DNA from: RYN-230 sp963793825
Lineage (GTDB): Bacteria > Actinomycetota > Actinomycetes > Streptosporangiales > Streptosporangiaceae
Reading direction: 5' to 3'
Length of the DNA stretch: 64,000 nt
Assembly: GCA_963793825.1 (NCBI GenBank)
Contig: CAWCBE010000002.1
Span: 124,001 to 188,000 of the forward strand
Positions 1 through 8,010 of the stretch are shown in pieces. A program made the position numbers and the translations under genes. Positions within the stretch are counted from its first letter, which is position 1. Each line of letters opens with the position of its first letter. The notes beneath the pieces were generated by a model. That model worked only from the letters and a program-made list of their open reading frames with translations. It did not search any database and was not told the DNA's origin.

Positions 1-753
1 GTAGGACCCGCGAGACAACGGCCCGGCGAAGGTCCCCTGGCCGGTGGCGAGGTGGTTAACCAGGCCATTGCGGCCTTCCCTCAGCGCCCTGGCCAGCGCG
101 CGGGCATTGGCGGCGTTACTGGCCGTGGCGAACACGATCATGTGGACCAGGAACCCGTGGTCGGCGAAGCGGACCAGCGACCCATCGTGCAGCGTCCCCG
201 GGCCGCGGAAGCCGAACTCGATGGCGGCGATGGTAGCGTCCGGTGCCGGGAGGCTGGCCGGGTGAGCAGCGGCGGAGATCACGAAGGTGGTGAACGGCCA
301 CTTGGCCGGGTTGTTCCGCTCGGCGTCGAAGGCCACGTACTGCCCGCTGCGCAGCCAGGCCTGGATGGTGCTGGTGCCCTTCGGAGCCGCCGCGTCGGTC
401 ACGATGGTGGCGTACCCATCGAGGTAGTTCGGGTCATTCGCAGCGGGCCCGGACAGCAGCTTGAAGAACTCAGCCACGGTGACGCCGGGATCGAGCCGGA
501 CGAAGAGCGGCTCGCCCGCAGACTCGCCGGTGACCGTGGACACGATCCGGACACCGCCGGACTGCAACGTACCGCCGACCGTGATCTTCTTGCCGGTCAT
601 GGTCACCTTGATCGCGGGCAGGCTGGCCGCCGCGTTAGCCGCGCCGGGCCCGGCGGCCGCGGCGCTGGCGATCGTGGTGGGCAGCGCCATCGCGGCGGCA
701 GCCACGATCGCGACGCCGGACAGGGCCGTTTTGATCTTCAGCTTGGTGCGCAT
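1..753 (-). CDS. Secreted cupredoxin-like protein (3' end outside window)
   Basis: Reading leftwards from an ATG at 753, the frame stays open to the window edge for 251 codons, so the gene is partial. A GGAGG Shine-Dalgarno sits about 8 nt before the ATG. The first 35 or so residues form a Sec signal peptide: a KLKIK basic start, an alanine/valine-rich core, then an Ala-rich cleavage zone. The mature part contains FRGPGTLHDGSLVRFADHG followed by FLVHMIVFATA, the glycine-rich strand plus histidine pattern of plastocyanin-like (cupredoxin) folds. The fold call is my inference and copper binding cannot be verified because the C-terminus is missing. The start lies about 110 bp from an interrupted palindrome at 863-883 that recurs in front of the LAL gene. 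Confidence 0.72.
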   Translation of the reverse strand, partial: MRTKLKIKTALSGVAIVAAAAMALPTTIASAAAAGPGAANAAASLPAIKVTMTGKKITVGGTLQSGGVRIVSTVTGESAGEPLFVRLDPGVTVAEFFKLLSGPAANDPNYLDGYATIVTDAAAPKGTSTIQAWLRSGQYVAFDAERNNPAKWPFTTFVISAAAHPASLPAPDATIAAIEFGFRGPGTLHDGSLVRFADHGFLVHMIVFATASNAANARALARALREGRNGLVNHLATGQGTFAGPLSRGSY

Positions 754-862
754 GGTGATTCCTCCGCTCATCGGAGCGTCCGTGGCGGCTGGCTGCTGCG
801 CCAGCCGCCGCTCACGCAGTTCAGGGTGCCTGCGCTGGCCCGGCGCGGGCACCGGGGGGCAC

Positions 863-883
863 CCCTAGTCCGCAGAACTAGGG
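863..883. promoter_or_regulatory. Interrupted palindrome CCCTAG-N9-CTAGGG, copy 1
   Basis: Six-base arms CCCTAG and CTAGGG are separated by exactly nine bases. The site overlaps the stop codon of the small gene at 865-1047 and lies about 110 bp upstream of the secreted protein start at 753. The same arrangement recurs at 1118-1138. Probable regulator binding site; the regulator is unknown. Confidence 0.45.
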
Positions 884-1047
884 TGTTCGCCCGGGACATG
901 GCCGCCCGCTGTGGGCAGCTCGTCCTCGAGCAGGCGGATGAGCTCCAGCCATCCGATGAACGCCACGGTTGGCCCGGATTCCGTGCCCAGGCGGCCGACC
1001 GGCTGTCCTTCCGGGCCGCGCTCCAGATTGATCACGATTACAGTCAT
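865..1047 (-). CDS. Small conserved-type protein, 60 aa
   Basis: ATG at 1047 follows GGGGAG at a good distance (GGGGAGATCG then ATG). The 60-aa product begins MTVIVINLERGPEGQPVGRL and contains FIGWLELIRLLEDEL, a pattern I recall from short uncharacterised actinobacterial proteins with a central glycine-tryptophan-leucine segment. No catalytic motif is visible. It lies between the secreted protein and the LAL regulator, and its ends nearly coincide with two copies of the same palindrome. Function unknown. Confidence 0.5.
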   Translation of the reverse strand: MTVIVINLERGPEGQPVGRLGTESGPTVAFIGWLELIRLLEDELPTAGGHVPGEHPSSAD

Positions 1048-1117
1048 CGATCTCCCCGGCTCAAGCCATTACTTGCGAGTGTCCGGGCCTGCGGGCCGGC
1101 CGCGCGCCGGTAATTGC

Positions 1118-1138
1118 CCCTAGCTCGCCGGGCTAGGG
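1118..1138. promoter_or_regulatory. Interrupted palindrome CCCTAG-N9-CTAGGG, copy 2
   Basis: Identical six-base arms and nine-base spacer to the site at 863-883. It lies about 111 bp upstream of the preferred LAL start at 1250, mirroring the distance of copy 1 from the secreted protein start on the other strand. Both copies are followed on the + strand by TG and a CG-rich CCCGG segment. Confidence 0.45.
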
Positions 1139-1249
1139 TGCCCGGACGCCCGGCTGAGGCAACTGAGCCGTTATTGGCTGGCCTGGATGGGTCAACGTGA
1201 CCCCCTGGCATGGGCAGACTGGTGCAGACGCCACCGTAGGGGGGATCCG

Positions 1250-3994
1250 GTGGAAGAGCCGATGGTGGGCAGGACCGGCGAGCTGGCGGCGCTAGAGCGG
1301 CTGTTCAAGCGCGCGGGCAGTGGGGACGGCCAGGTCGTGCTGGTCGTAGGGCCGGCGGGAATCGGGAAGACCGCCTTGACCCGCCGCTGTCTCTCGTCGT
1401 GGCAGGCGCACGCCCTGTCCGCTTCCGGGGATCCCGACGAGACCCGGCTAGCTGGCGGCCTGCTGGATCAGCTGGCCCGGGCCGCGCCGGTCCCCGAGGC
1501 CAAGGAGCTGGTCGCACTGCTGGAGACAGGCAGCGGCGACCCATTGTCGGCCGGATCAGCGCTGCTCGGCATGTTCCAGGCGATGGCGGCCGCGGAGCCA
1601 CTGGTCACGCTGGTCGACGACGCGCAGTGGGGCGATGAGCTGTCCCTGAGGGCGCTGGGCTTCGCGGCCCGCCGGCTGCACCGTGACCCCGTCCTGTGCA
1701 TCCTGGTCACTCGTCCCGAGGACCTGCACCGGCTTCCGTCCGGGCTGGTGAGGCTGATCGAAGACCGGGGAACCCGGCTCAACCTAGGTCCACTTAACGC
1801 TGGGGACGTCGCCGAGCTGGCCGAGCTGGCCGGTGCGGGACGCCTGTCGCACCGGGCCGCGGAGCAGCTGCGGGAACACACCGCCGGCATCCCGTTGCAC
1901 GTCAAGGAGCTGCTGCACGACTTGCCCGGCGATGTGCTGCGAGCCCCCGGGGCGGTGCTGCCTGCGCCGCGGTCGCTGGAAACGCTCGTGCTGTCGCGGC
2001 TGGCTGGCTGCGCGCCCGAGACCGAGCGCCTGGTCGTGGCGGCGGCGATCCTGGGCACAGATGTGCCGGTAACGGACGCTGCCGCGCTGGCCGGCCTCAC
2101 CGACCCGCTGCCGGCTTTACAGGAAGCGAGCTCGCAGCGGCTGCTGGAGCGGGACGCGGCCGGCGGGCGCCGCTGCGTTTTCCCGCATTCCCTGATCCGC
2201 GCGGCCGTCTACCGGGACATCGGGGTAAGCCGCCGGGCCGAGCTGCACCGCGCGGCGGCCGCGCTGACCACCGGCCCGGCCGCGCTTGCGCACCGGGCCG
2301 CCGGTTGCCGTGGCACCGATCCAGGCCTGGCCGCGGACCTGGAAGCCCGGGCGGTCGAGGAGCTGTGCGCGGGGCGGCGGTCGGAGGCGGTCGAGCACTT
2401 GCTGGCCTCGATCCAGGTGGACGGCCCCGGGCCCGAACGTGACCAGCGGCTGCTGATGGCGGTGGGGATGCTCATCGACCTGGGGGACGCGGCCCGGGCC
2501 CGTACCCACGCCGACGAGATCATGGCCCTGCCGTCGTCCGCAGCGCGGAGCCTGGTGCTCGGGCGACTAGCCATGCTCACCGGGCGGTACCGTCCGGCGG
2601 AGGAATGGCTCGCCCGGGCGTGGGCCGCGCTGGCGGTGGCCGGGCCGCCTGAGGGCCCGGACCGGGTACGGGAAAGTGCCGCCGCTGCCGCCTGCCAGCT
2701 GGCCCTGATGCTGCTGGGCCAGCACCGCACCGATGATGCGGCCGTCTGGGCGTCGCGGGCGGGGCAGACTGCGGTTACCCGGCTCACCCATGCCTGCGCC
2801 TGCGCCGTCCACGGCGGCTCGCTGATCTCGGCCGGGCGGACGGATGAGGCCAGGGCCCTGCTCCAAGCCGAGCTGACCCCGGGCGACGAGGGCCCCGCTG
2901 GCACGATGATCCGGGTGGCCCTGGCCGCCGCGCTGCACCACGGGGACGAACTGGACGGCGCCCGCGCACTGCTGGACGCCGCGGCCGCGGGGTACTCCGG
3001 GCTGCCCATGACCCACCAGCTGGAAGCCGTCCTGCTCCGGGTGGCCGTCAGTTACCGCTCGGGCGCGTGGGACCGCGCCGCCGCAGATGCCGAGCGCCTG
3101 GTGATCCTGGTCGACGACCTGGACCAGGGGTGGCTGTACGCGCGCGCCCACCTGATGGCGGTCTACGTCGCGGCCGGCCGGGGCGAGTGGGGCTGTGCGG
3201 CCGGGCACGCCGACACCGCCGCCTCGCGCCTGCCGCCCGCACCCGGAACCAGCTCGCTGGACCTGGTCAGCGCGCGGACGGCGATCGGCGTCGCCAGCGA
3301 CAACCCGGCCGCGATCGTTGCCGCCGTGAGCCAGCTCGGCGACCTCAGCCCGCTGGCCCGGCTGGAACCTACCCGGCTGATGTTCTGGCCCGCCTACGCT
3401 GGCGCGCTGGCCCGGCTGGGCAGGCCGGACGAGGCTGACCGCACGCTCCGGCCGTTCGAGAGACTCGCCCAGCTGCGCGCCAGGCGATCAGCGATGGCCG
3501 CAGCCAGCCGGGCCCGGGGCGGCCTGGAAGCCGCCCGGCAGCGGCCAGAAGCCGCGCGGGCGGCGCTTGCGTCCGGTGTGGAGTACCTGGACGGGCTGGC
3601 CATGCCCTACGAGGAGGCGCAGGCGAGGCTGGAATATGGCCGGTTCCTCAGGCACGCCGGCCAGCGGCGCCAGGCCGTCCGCGAGCTCAGCACGGCTCGA
3701 TCCCTGTTCGCCGGGCTGGGCGCCCAGCCATTCCTCGACCGCTGCGACAGCGAGCTGGGCCACGACGCGCGGTCGCCGTCGCTGGCCTCCCAGCCGCCGC
3801 TGACTTCGCGCCAGCTGGCTGTCGCCCGGGCCGTCGCCAGCGGAAAATCTAATCGTGAGGTCGCCGCGGAACTCTTTATCAGCCTCAAGACCGTCGAGTT
3901 CCACGTCAATCAGATACTCGTCAGGCTCGGCGTCAACTCCCGAGCCGAGATAGCCGCGGCGCTGGCTACGGGCAGCCGCCCGGACGGGCTGTGA
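1250..3994 (+). CDS. LuxR-family ATP-binding (LAL/MalT-type) regulator
   Basis: A large transcription factor of about 914 residues, the usual LAL size. The N-terminus carries an AAA-type ATPase: MVGRTGELAALERL, the P-loop GPAGIGKT near residue 34, and a Walker B stretch ending VDDAQW near residue 125. A long helical TPR-like middle follows. The C-terminus (last 70 residues) is a LuxR helix-turn-helix with LTSRQLAVARAVASGKSNRE and KTVEFHVNQILVRLGV. I chose the GTG at 1250 because a run of six G sits just before it; an ATG at 1187 in the same frame gives 21 more residues and has no clear ribosome site. It converges on the PHA depolymerase gene. Its inducer and targets are not evident. Confidence 0.92.
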   Translation: MEEPMVGRTGELAALERLFKRAGSGDGQVVLVVGPAGIGKTALTRRCLSSWQAHALSASGDPDETRLAGGLLDQLARAAPVPEAKELVALLETGSGDPLSAGSALLGMFQAMAAAEPLVTLVDDAQWGDELSLRALGFAARRLHRDPVLCILVTRPEDLHRLPSGLVRLIEDRGTRLNLGPLNAGDVAELAELAGAGRLSHRAAEQLREHTAGIPLHVKELLHDLPGDVLRAPGAVLPAPRSLETLVLSRLAGCAPETERLVVAAAILGTDVPVTDAAALAGLTDPLPALQEASSQRLLERDAAGGRRCVFPHSLIRAAVYRDIGVSRRAELHRAAAALTTGPAALAHRAAGCRGTDPGLAADLEARAVEELCAGRRSEAVEHLLASIQVDGPGPERDQRLLMAVGMLIDLGDAARARTHADEIMALPSSAARSLVLGRLAMLTGRYRPAEEWLARAWAALAVAGPPEGPDRVRESAAAAACQLALMLLGQHRTDDAAVWASRAGQTAVTRLTHACACAVHGGSLISAGRTDEARALLQAELTPGDEGPAGTMIRVALAAALHHGDELDGARALLDAAAAGYSGLPMTHQLEAVLLRVAVSYRSGAWDRAAADAERLVILVDDLDQGWLYARAHLMAVYVAAGRGEWGCAAGHADTAASRLPPAPGTSSLDLVSARTAIGVASDNPAAIVAAVSQLGDLSPLARLEPTRLMFWPAYAGALARLGRPDEADRTLRPFERLAQLRARRSAMAAASRARGGLEAARQRPEAARAALASGVEYLDGLAMPYEEAQARLEYGRFLRHAGQRRQAVRELSTARSLFAGLGAQPFLDRCDSELGHDARSPSLASQPPLTSRQLAVARAVASGKSNREVAAELFISLKTVEFHVNQILVRLGVNSRAEIAAALATGSRPDGL

Positions 3995-4063
3995 CGGGCC
4001 GTCCGTTCGTGCCCGTTCCGCGGCATGGGCCGGGATGGCCGGAGCCGCGCCCGGGCCCGGGTG

Positions 4064-4939
4064 TCATAGTCCGCGGACGCTGGCTTCCAGCCTGGTCCGC
4101 GCCCGTTCGCGCCATAATTTGCGTCGGGCTTTTCCCCATCTGCCGGGTCGGGCAGGTGCACCGCTGGCGGTGCTGCCGGGGGCCCCGGTGTCGGCGTTCA
4201 GGAACGCCTCGATGATGGTGGCCATGGGCTGCGGGTGAGTGATGAGGTCGAGGTGGCCGCCGTGGTAGATGTGCAGCTCGCTGCGCGGGATCAGCCGGTG
4301 CATTATCCGCGCGTTGGCCAGCGGGCTGAGGGGATCGTCGTCGCCCGCGAGTATCAGGGTGGGCGGGCGGAGCAGGGGCAGCAGCGGGAGGCTTGTCCAG
4401 CCGGCCGCGGCCAGCAACTGGTAGTAATAGCCGCGGCCCGGCCCGGGGAGTGCCCCCGGGTCAAGCGGCTGGCTGACGGGGGCAGGCTGGCCGCGCAGGC
4501 TCCCGCCATAGATCTCACCGGCGATGCTGGCGGCGTGTCCCTGGTCGCGGTGGCGCCGCGGGGTGAGCATGTGCCGCAGGACCCGGGGGTGGCCGGGTAC
4601 CATCAGCGCCCCGGTGCCCGTGGCCACCAGCACCAGGCGGTGCACCCGGGCCGGGTAGCGCAGCGCGAACTGCTGGGCGAGCCCGCCTCCCCAGGAGATG
4701 CCCAGCACATCTGCCTGCTGGTAGCCGAGCTGATCGAGAAGGTCGCTCAGCATCGGCGCCGAGGTCCACAGGTGGTAGGGGATGGTGGGCGGCGGAGACC
4801 CGCCGATGCCCGGAAGGTCGAACCGGATGACTGCCCGCTTCGGGTCGAGTGCGTCGACGAACGGCTGCAGCAGCTCCAGGCGGGCGCCGATGCCATTGCA
4901 CAGCAGGAGCGGCGGCCACCGGTCGCTACCGTCGCGCAC
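4064..4939 (-). CDS. phaZ: Intracellular poly(3-hydroxyalkanoate) depolymerase-type alpha/beta hydrolase
   Basis: The protein matches the cytosolic PhaZ family by recall of motif order: NGIGARLELLQPFVDALD, FDLPGIGGS, the nucleophile elbow GISWGGG, a MVPGHP segment, the tyrosine-rich GYYYQLLAAAGWTS, the acid loop AGDDDPLSP and the histidine in HGGHLDLIT. This gives a Ser-Asp-His triad. Such enzymes cleave stored PHA granules to hydroxyacyl monomers. The first possible start in this frame is GTG 4939, but 16 upstream codons still read family-like sequence (RTLALSGRVLRVAV), so the true N-terminus lies further upstream in another frame (see 4969-5088). A basic Pro/Gly-rich tail extends the C-terminus. 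PHA synthase is encoded 13 kb away. Confidence 0.88.
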   Translation of the reverse strand: MRDGSDRWPPLLLCNGIGARLELLQPFVDALDPKRAVIRFDLPGIGGSPPPTIPYHLWTSAPMLSDLLDQLGYQQADVLGISWGGGLAQQFALRYPARVHRLVLVATGTGALMVPGHPRVLRHMLTPRRHRDQGHAASIAGEIYGGSLRGQPAPVSQPLDPGALPGPGRGYYYQLLAAAGWTSLPLLPLLRPPTLILAGDDDPLSPLANARIMHRLIPRSELHIYHGGHLDLITHPQPMATIIEAFLNADTGAPGSTASGAPARPGRWGKARRKLWRERARTRLEASVRGL

Positions 4940-4968
4940 CGCGACCCGCAGGACCCGGCCAGACAGGG

Positions 4969-5088
4969 CTAGCGTGCGTGTCGGCTCACCCGCCGCCGCG
5001 CGCCGCCGCCAGCCATCACGAACTGTGCGGGGCCCGGCTGGCCACCAGCTGCGGCCGGCTTCGCCGGCTCAGGCCGGTCAGTGGTCAT
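4969..5088 (-). pseudogene. phaZ: Probable displaced 5' end of phaZ (frameshifted)
   Basis: An ATG at 5088 has a strong GGAGGT ribosome site 8 nt upstream, while the main phaZ frame has no start with such a site. This frame encodes 39 residues (MTTDRPEPAKPAAAGG onwards) and stops at a TAG at 4969-4971. The depolymerase frame is open across the same stretch and continues without a stop into the hydrolase. A single-base indel in the GC-only run around 4985-5010 would join them. It could be a sequencing error, a real mutation or, less likely, programmed shifting. Confidence 0.5.
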
Positions 5089-5369
5089 GCACGTGTACCT
5101 CCAGCTCGGCAACGCCACCCGCGCGCTGCGGGGGCCCGGGGGGTTTCGTCGCCCACGGTGCGCCCAGCCCACCATGCCACACAGCGCGCCCAGCGCACCG
5201 CAGGCGCTGGGCCCGCGGCATACCGGCTGGCTGACGGGCGAATGACCGGTTATCCCGGGCACCCCACGCCCCGCGGCGAGGGCCGGGGATCTCGCCCACG
5301 CTGCGGTGCCGGGGAAGTGCGCAACCGTGACGGTGAACGTGCATGACCACGAGCGTCACCTGGCGGCGG

Positions 5370-5663
5370 TTAGCGTGAGGCATGGAACTCGGGGCTGGTG
5401 GCTGGCGCGGCCGGCGGATCAGCGCGGGTCACGAAGACCTGCGGGCTGATGACGTGCAGCGCGCCGAGCAGGGTGCCCAGTGGCTCACCCTGCGCGAGCC
5501 CGATCATTACCTCACCAGTTATCTCGGCTTTGCCGGTGTTGCGGGCCAGCAGGCGGACGGCGCTCACTGCTCGGTCAGCGAGGGCCTCGTGCAACAGCGC
5601 ATGACTGCGCGGATCGTCGGACAGGGTCAGCCGTATTCGCCACGTGATTTTATCCTGGTACAT
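5370..5663 (-). CDS. Small uncharacterised protein, 97 aa
   Basis: ATG at 5663 is preceded by GGAGG with 7-nt spacing. The product starts MYQDKITWRIRLTLSDD and has an amphipathic helix-rich body (HALLHEALADRAVSAVRLLA) and LGTLLGALHVISPQVFV. I do not recognise the family. The sequence looks like protein rather than a chance frame: balanced hydrophobic spacing and no arginine/proline excess until the last 15 residues. It lies alone between phaZ and the small gene at 6139, in the same direction as phaZ. Confidence 0.5.
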   Translation of the reverse strand: MYQDKITWRIRLTLSDDPRSHALLHEALADRAVSAVRLLARNTGKAEITGEVMIGLAQGEPLGTLLGALHVISPQVFVTRADPPAAPATSPEFHASR

Positions 5664-6102
5664 GGCGTCGCCTCCGCTATTCCAGTACCACTACTTGCCG
5701 GTAACAGTCGCGGAGCCAAAGCATGGGCACCAGAGGCCACAAGTCCTCACCGGCTGGGCCGAAAGGCCGTCCGTCCGCGGTGGCCCACCGCCGGCTAATC
5801 GTCGAGGCGTTCCCGCTCCACCGGGGCAGGCGGGGCCCGTGGTCCTCGACGTGAGGTGCGGGACTGGGTGGTGCTGCTGCCTGCTGCGGGAAAGGTGGGA
5901 CTGCATGGCGCGAGGCTTAGGGCCAGCCACTCAACCATTAGCGCGCCGTCCTGGCGGAATTGACAGCTATCCGCATTTGGCGGGCTGGGTCACCTATGCG
6001 GCGCGGCACGGAGTGGACCTGGGGGTTCCCGGCAGGCGGCATATTCCCGCCGCTGGTCCGAACGGGCCGGTAAGCCAGTAACCGCATTGTGGCTATGTTT
6101 CA
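5664..6102. other. Intergenic stretch with no supported gene
   Basis: About 440 bp. A + strand frame reads VLDVRCGTGWCC near 5840-5875, loosely like motif I of methyltransferases, but no other part of such a domain follows, so I do not call a gene. No repeat or RNA seen. Confidence 0.4.
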
Positions 6103-6131
6103 TTGACCTGCCTCGCCGGCCCGGCTAGGGT
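6103..6131 (+). promoter_or_regulatory. Promoter for a probable leaderless mRNA
   Basis: TTGACC at 6103-6108, a 17-base spacer, and TAGGGT at 6126-6131 form a standard primary-sigma promoter. The ATG of the next gene starts only 7 nt after the -10 box, so the transcript probably begins at or next to the start codon. Confidence 0.55.
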
Positions 6132-6138
6132 CCGCTGC

Positions 6139-6369
6139 ATGAAGATCATTATTAACGCGGCGTTCGACACTGACACGGGACAGCTTTTCGAGGCTGGCGA
6201 ACATGACGGCCATGATGTGCACGCTGTCCTGACCGGCCCCTACACCATGTGGGTGGAAGGCCTCACGGATCAGCCGGCTCATCACCATGTGGAGAATGCC
6301 ACCGACCTCGCCGACGCAACGCTTCGCGATATCGCCGGCCTCATCTATCTGACGATCGACAAGGGGTGA
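6139..6369 (+). CDS. Small uncharacterised protein, 76 aa
   Basis: Begins MKIIINAAFDTDTGQLFEAG and ends LIYLTIDKG. It is acidic and histidine-bearing (LTDQPAHHHVENATDL), with no membrane segment and no motif I know. The start at 6139 is chosen because a TTGACC-N17-TAGGGT promoter ends 7 nt before it, typical of leaderless actinobacterial genes. It is transcribed towards the CoA-transferase gene, with a gap of about 90 bp. Confidence 0.5.
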   Translation: MKIIINAAFDTDTGQLFEAGEHDGHDVHAVLTGPYTMWVEGLTDQPAHHHVENATDLADATLRDIAGLIYLTIDKG

Positions 6370-6462
6370 TCCTGCACTGCCTCCGGTGGTGATGACTCCT
6401 CCGCGGCGCCGGCCGCAAGATCAGATCGTCATAACGCTTTGACTGCGGGCAGGAGGGTGAGG

Positions 6463-7983
6463 ATGACCGACCGGTCGCGTCTCCGGTGCAATGCTCTCGC
6501 CGACCGGGTGATGTCGGCTGAGGAGGCGGCCGCTTTCATCGCACCGGGCGATCATCTCGGGATGAGCGGGTTCACCGGTTCCGGCCATCCGAAGGCAGTG
6601 CCAGCCGCGCTGGTCCGTCGCGTCACCGACGCGGCCGAGCGCGGTGAGCGTTTCGCGGTCAGCGTCTGGACCGGCTCGTCCACCGCGCCCGAGCTGGACG
6701 GGGCGCTGGCGGCGGCCAATGGGATCGATCTGCGCATGCCCTACCAGTCCGACCCGGTGACCCGCGCCAAGATCAACGCGGGGCTGCTCGACTACGTGGA
6801 CGTGCACCTGTCGCACGTCGCGCAGATGGTGTCGGAAGGCTTGTTCGGTCATCTCAACGTCGCCCTCATCGAGGTCGCCGGAATCGCCGCGGACGGGGCG
6901 CTGATCCCGTCCTCCTCGGTCGGCAACAACGTGACGTGGATCGACATGGCCGACCGGGTCATCCTTGAGGTCAACTCCTGGCAGCCCGCCGAGCTGGACG
7001 GCATGCACGACATTTACCACGGCACCACGCTGCCCGGGCACCGCACGCCCATCCAGATCCTCCGGCCCTCCGACCGGATCGGCGTGCCCCACCTGCACTG
7101 CCCGCCGGAGAAGATCATCGCCATCGTCCCGACGCACACCCCGGATTACAGCCCGCCGTCCAGGCCGGCTGACGCCGACTCACAGCTGATCGCCGGGCAT
7201 GTCGCGGACTTCCTGGCCCACGAGGTACGGCGCGGGCGGCTGCCCGCCACGCTGCCGCCGCTGCAATCCGGCGTCGGCAACATCACCAACGCCGTGCTGG
7301 CCGGGCTGGATGGCGGGCCGTTCTCGCCGCTGACTGCCTACACCGAGGTGATCCAGGACAGCATGCTGCAGCTGTTGCGCTCAGGGACGATGAGCGTCGC
7401 CTCGGCGACCGGCTTTTCGCTCAGCGAGGACGGCTTCGCCGAGCTGCACGCCCACATCGCCGACTATCACGACCGGATCATCCTGCGCCCGCAGGAGATC
7501 AGCAACCACCCGGAGGTAATACGCCGGCTCGGCTGCCTGGCGATGAACGGCATGATCGAAGCCGACATCTACGGCAACGTGAACTCTACCCACATCATGG
7601 GATCGAGCATGCAGAACGGCATCGGCGGCTCTGGCGACTTCACCCGCAACGCCTACCTCGCCATGTTCCTGTCCCCCTCGACCGCCAGGAACGGGGTGAT
7701 CTCGTGCATCGTGCCGATGGCCAGCCACGTCGACCACACCGAGCACGACGTGCATGTCATCGTCACCGAGCAGGGCATCGCCGACCTGCGCGGCTTGCCG
7801 CCCCGCCGCCGCGCCCAGCAAATCATCGACCACTGCGCGCATCCCGACTACCGGCCGGCCCTGCAGGACTACCTCGACCGGGCCACCGTCACCGGACCGG
7901 GCAGGCACACCCCGCACCTGCTCGACGAGGCGTTGTCCTGGCATGTGCGGTACCTGCGCGAGGGAACCATGCGACCGCGCTGA
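6463..7983 (+). CDS. Acetyl-CoA hydrolase/CoA-transferase (succinyl-CoA:acetate type)
   Basis: 506 residues, the usual size for the Ach1/AarC/Cat1 CoA-transferase family. AGGAGG at 6451-6456 fixes the ATG at 6463. The N-terminal domain has GDHLGMSGFTGSGHPKAVP. The catalytic glutamate is in the YTEVIQDSML segment, and the late signature runs MNGMIEADIYGNVNSTHIMG followed by GIGGSGDFTRNAYL, characteristic of the succinyl-CoA:acetate group. These enzymes exchange CoA between short carboxylates, for example acetate and succinyl-CoA, in the cytosol. Next to a thiolase, an acyl-CoA synthetase fusion and PHA genes, it probably helps feed or balance the acetyl-CoA pool. Exact substrate pair is not resolved. 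Confidence 0.93.
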   Translation: MTDRSRLRCNALADRVMSAEEAAAFIAPGDHLGMSGFTGSGHPKAVPAALVRRVTDAAERGERFAVSVWTGSSTAPELDGALAAANGIDLRMPYQSDPVTRAKINAGLLDYVDVHLSHVAQMVSEGLFGHLNVALIEVAGIAADGALIPSSSVGNNVTWIDMADRVILEVNSWQPAELDGMHDIYHGTTLPGHRTPIQILRPSDRIGVPHLHCPPEKIIAIVPTHTPDYSPPSRPADADSQLIAGHVADFLAHEVRRGRLPATLPPLQSGVGNITNAVLAGLDGGPFSPLTAYTEVIQDSMLQLLRSGTMSVASATGFSLSEDGFAELHAHIADYHDRIILRPQEISNHPEVIRRLGCLAMNGMIEADIYGNVNSTHIMGSSMQNGIGGSGDFTRNAYLAMFLSPSTARNGVISCIVPMASHVDHTEHDVHVIVTEQGIADLRGLPPRRRAQQIIDHCAHPDYRPALQDYLDRATVTGPGRHTPHLLDEALSWHVRYLREGTMRPR

Positions 7984-8010
7984 ACGCAGCGTCACAGTCG
8001 CTGGGCGGGT

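Noticed and set aside
52..1113. 353-codon + strand open frame over the secreted protein and small gene
   Set aside because: Arg/Gly-rich shadow; the minus strand has a signal peptide, ribosome site and sensible composition.
5644..6081. Possible methyltransferase remnant with VLDVRCGTGW
   Set aside because: Only one motif-like stretch; no start, no following motifs, so chance is more likely.
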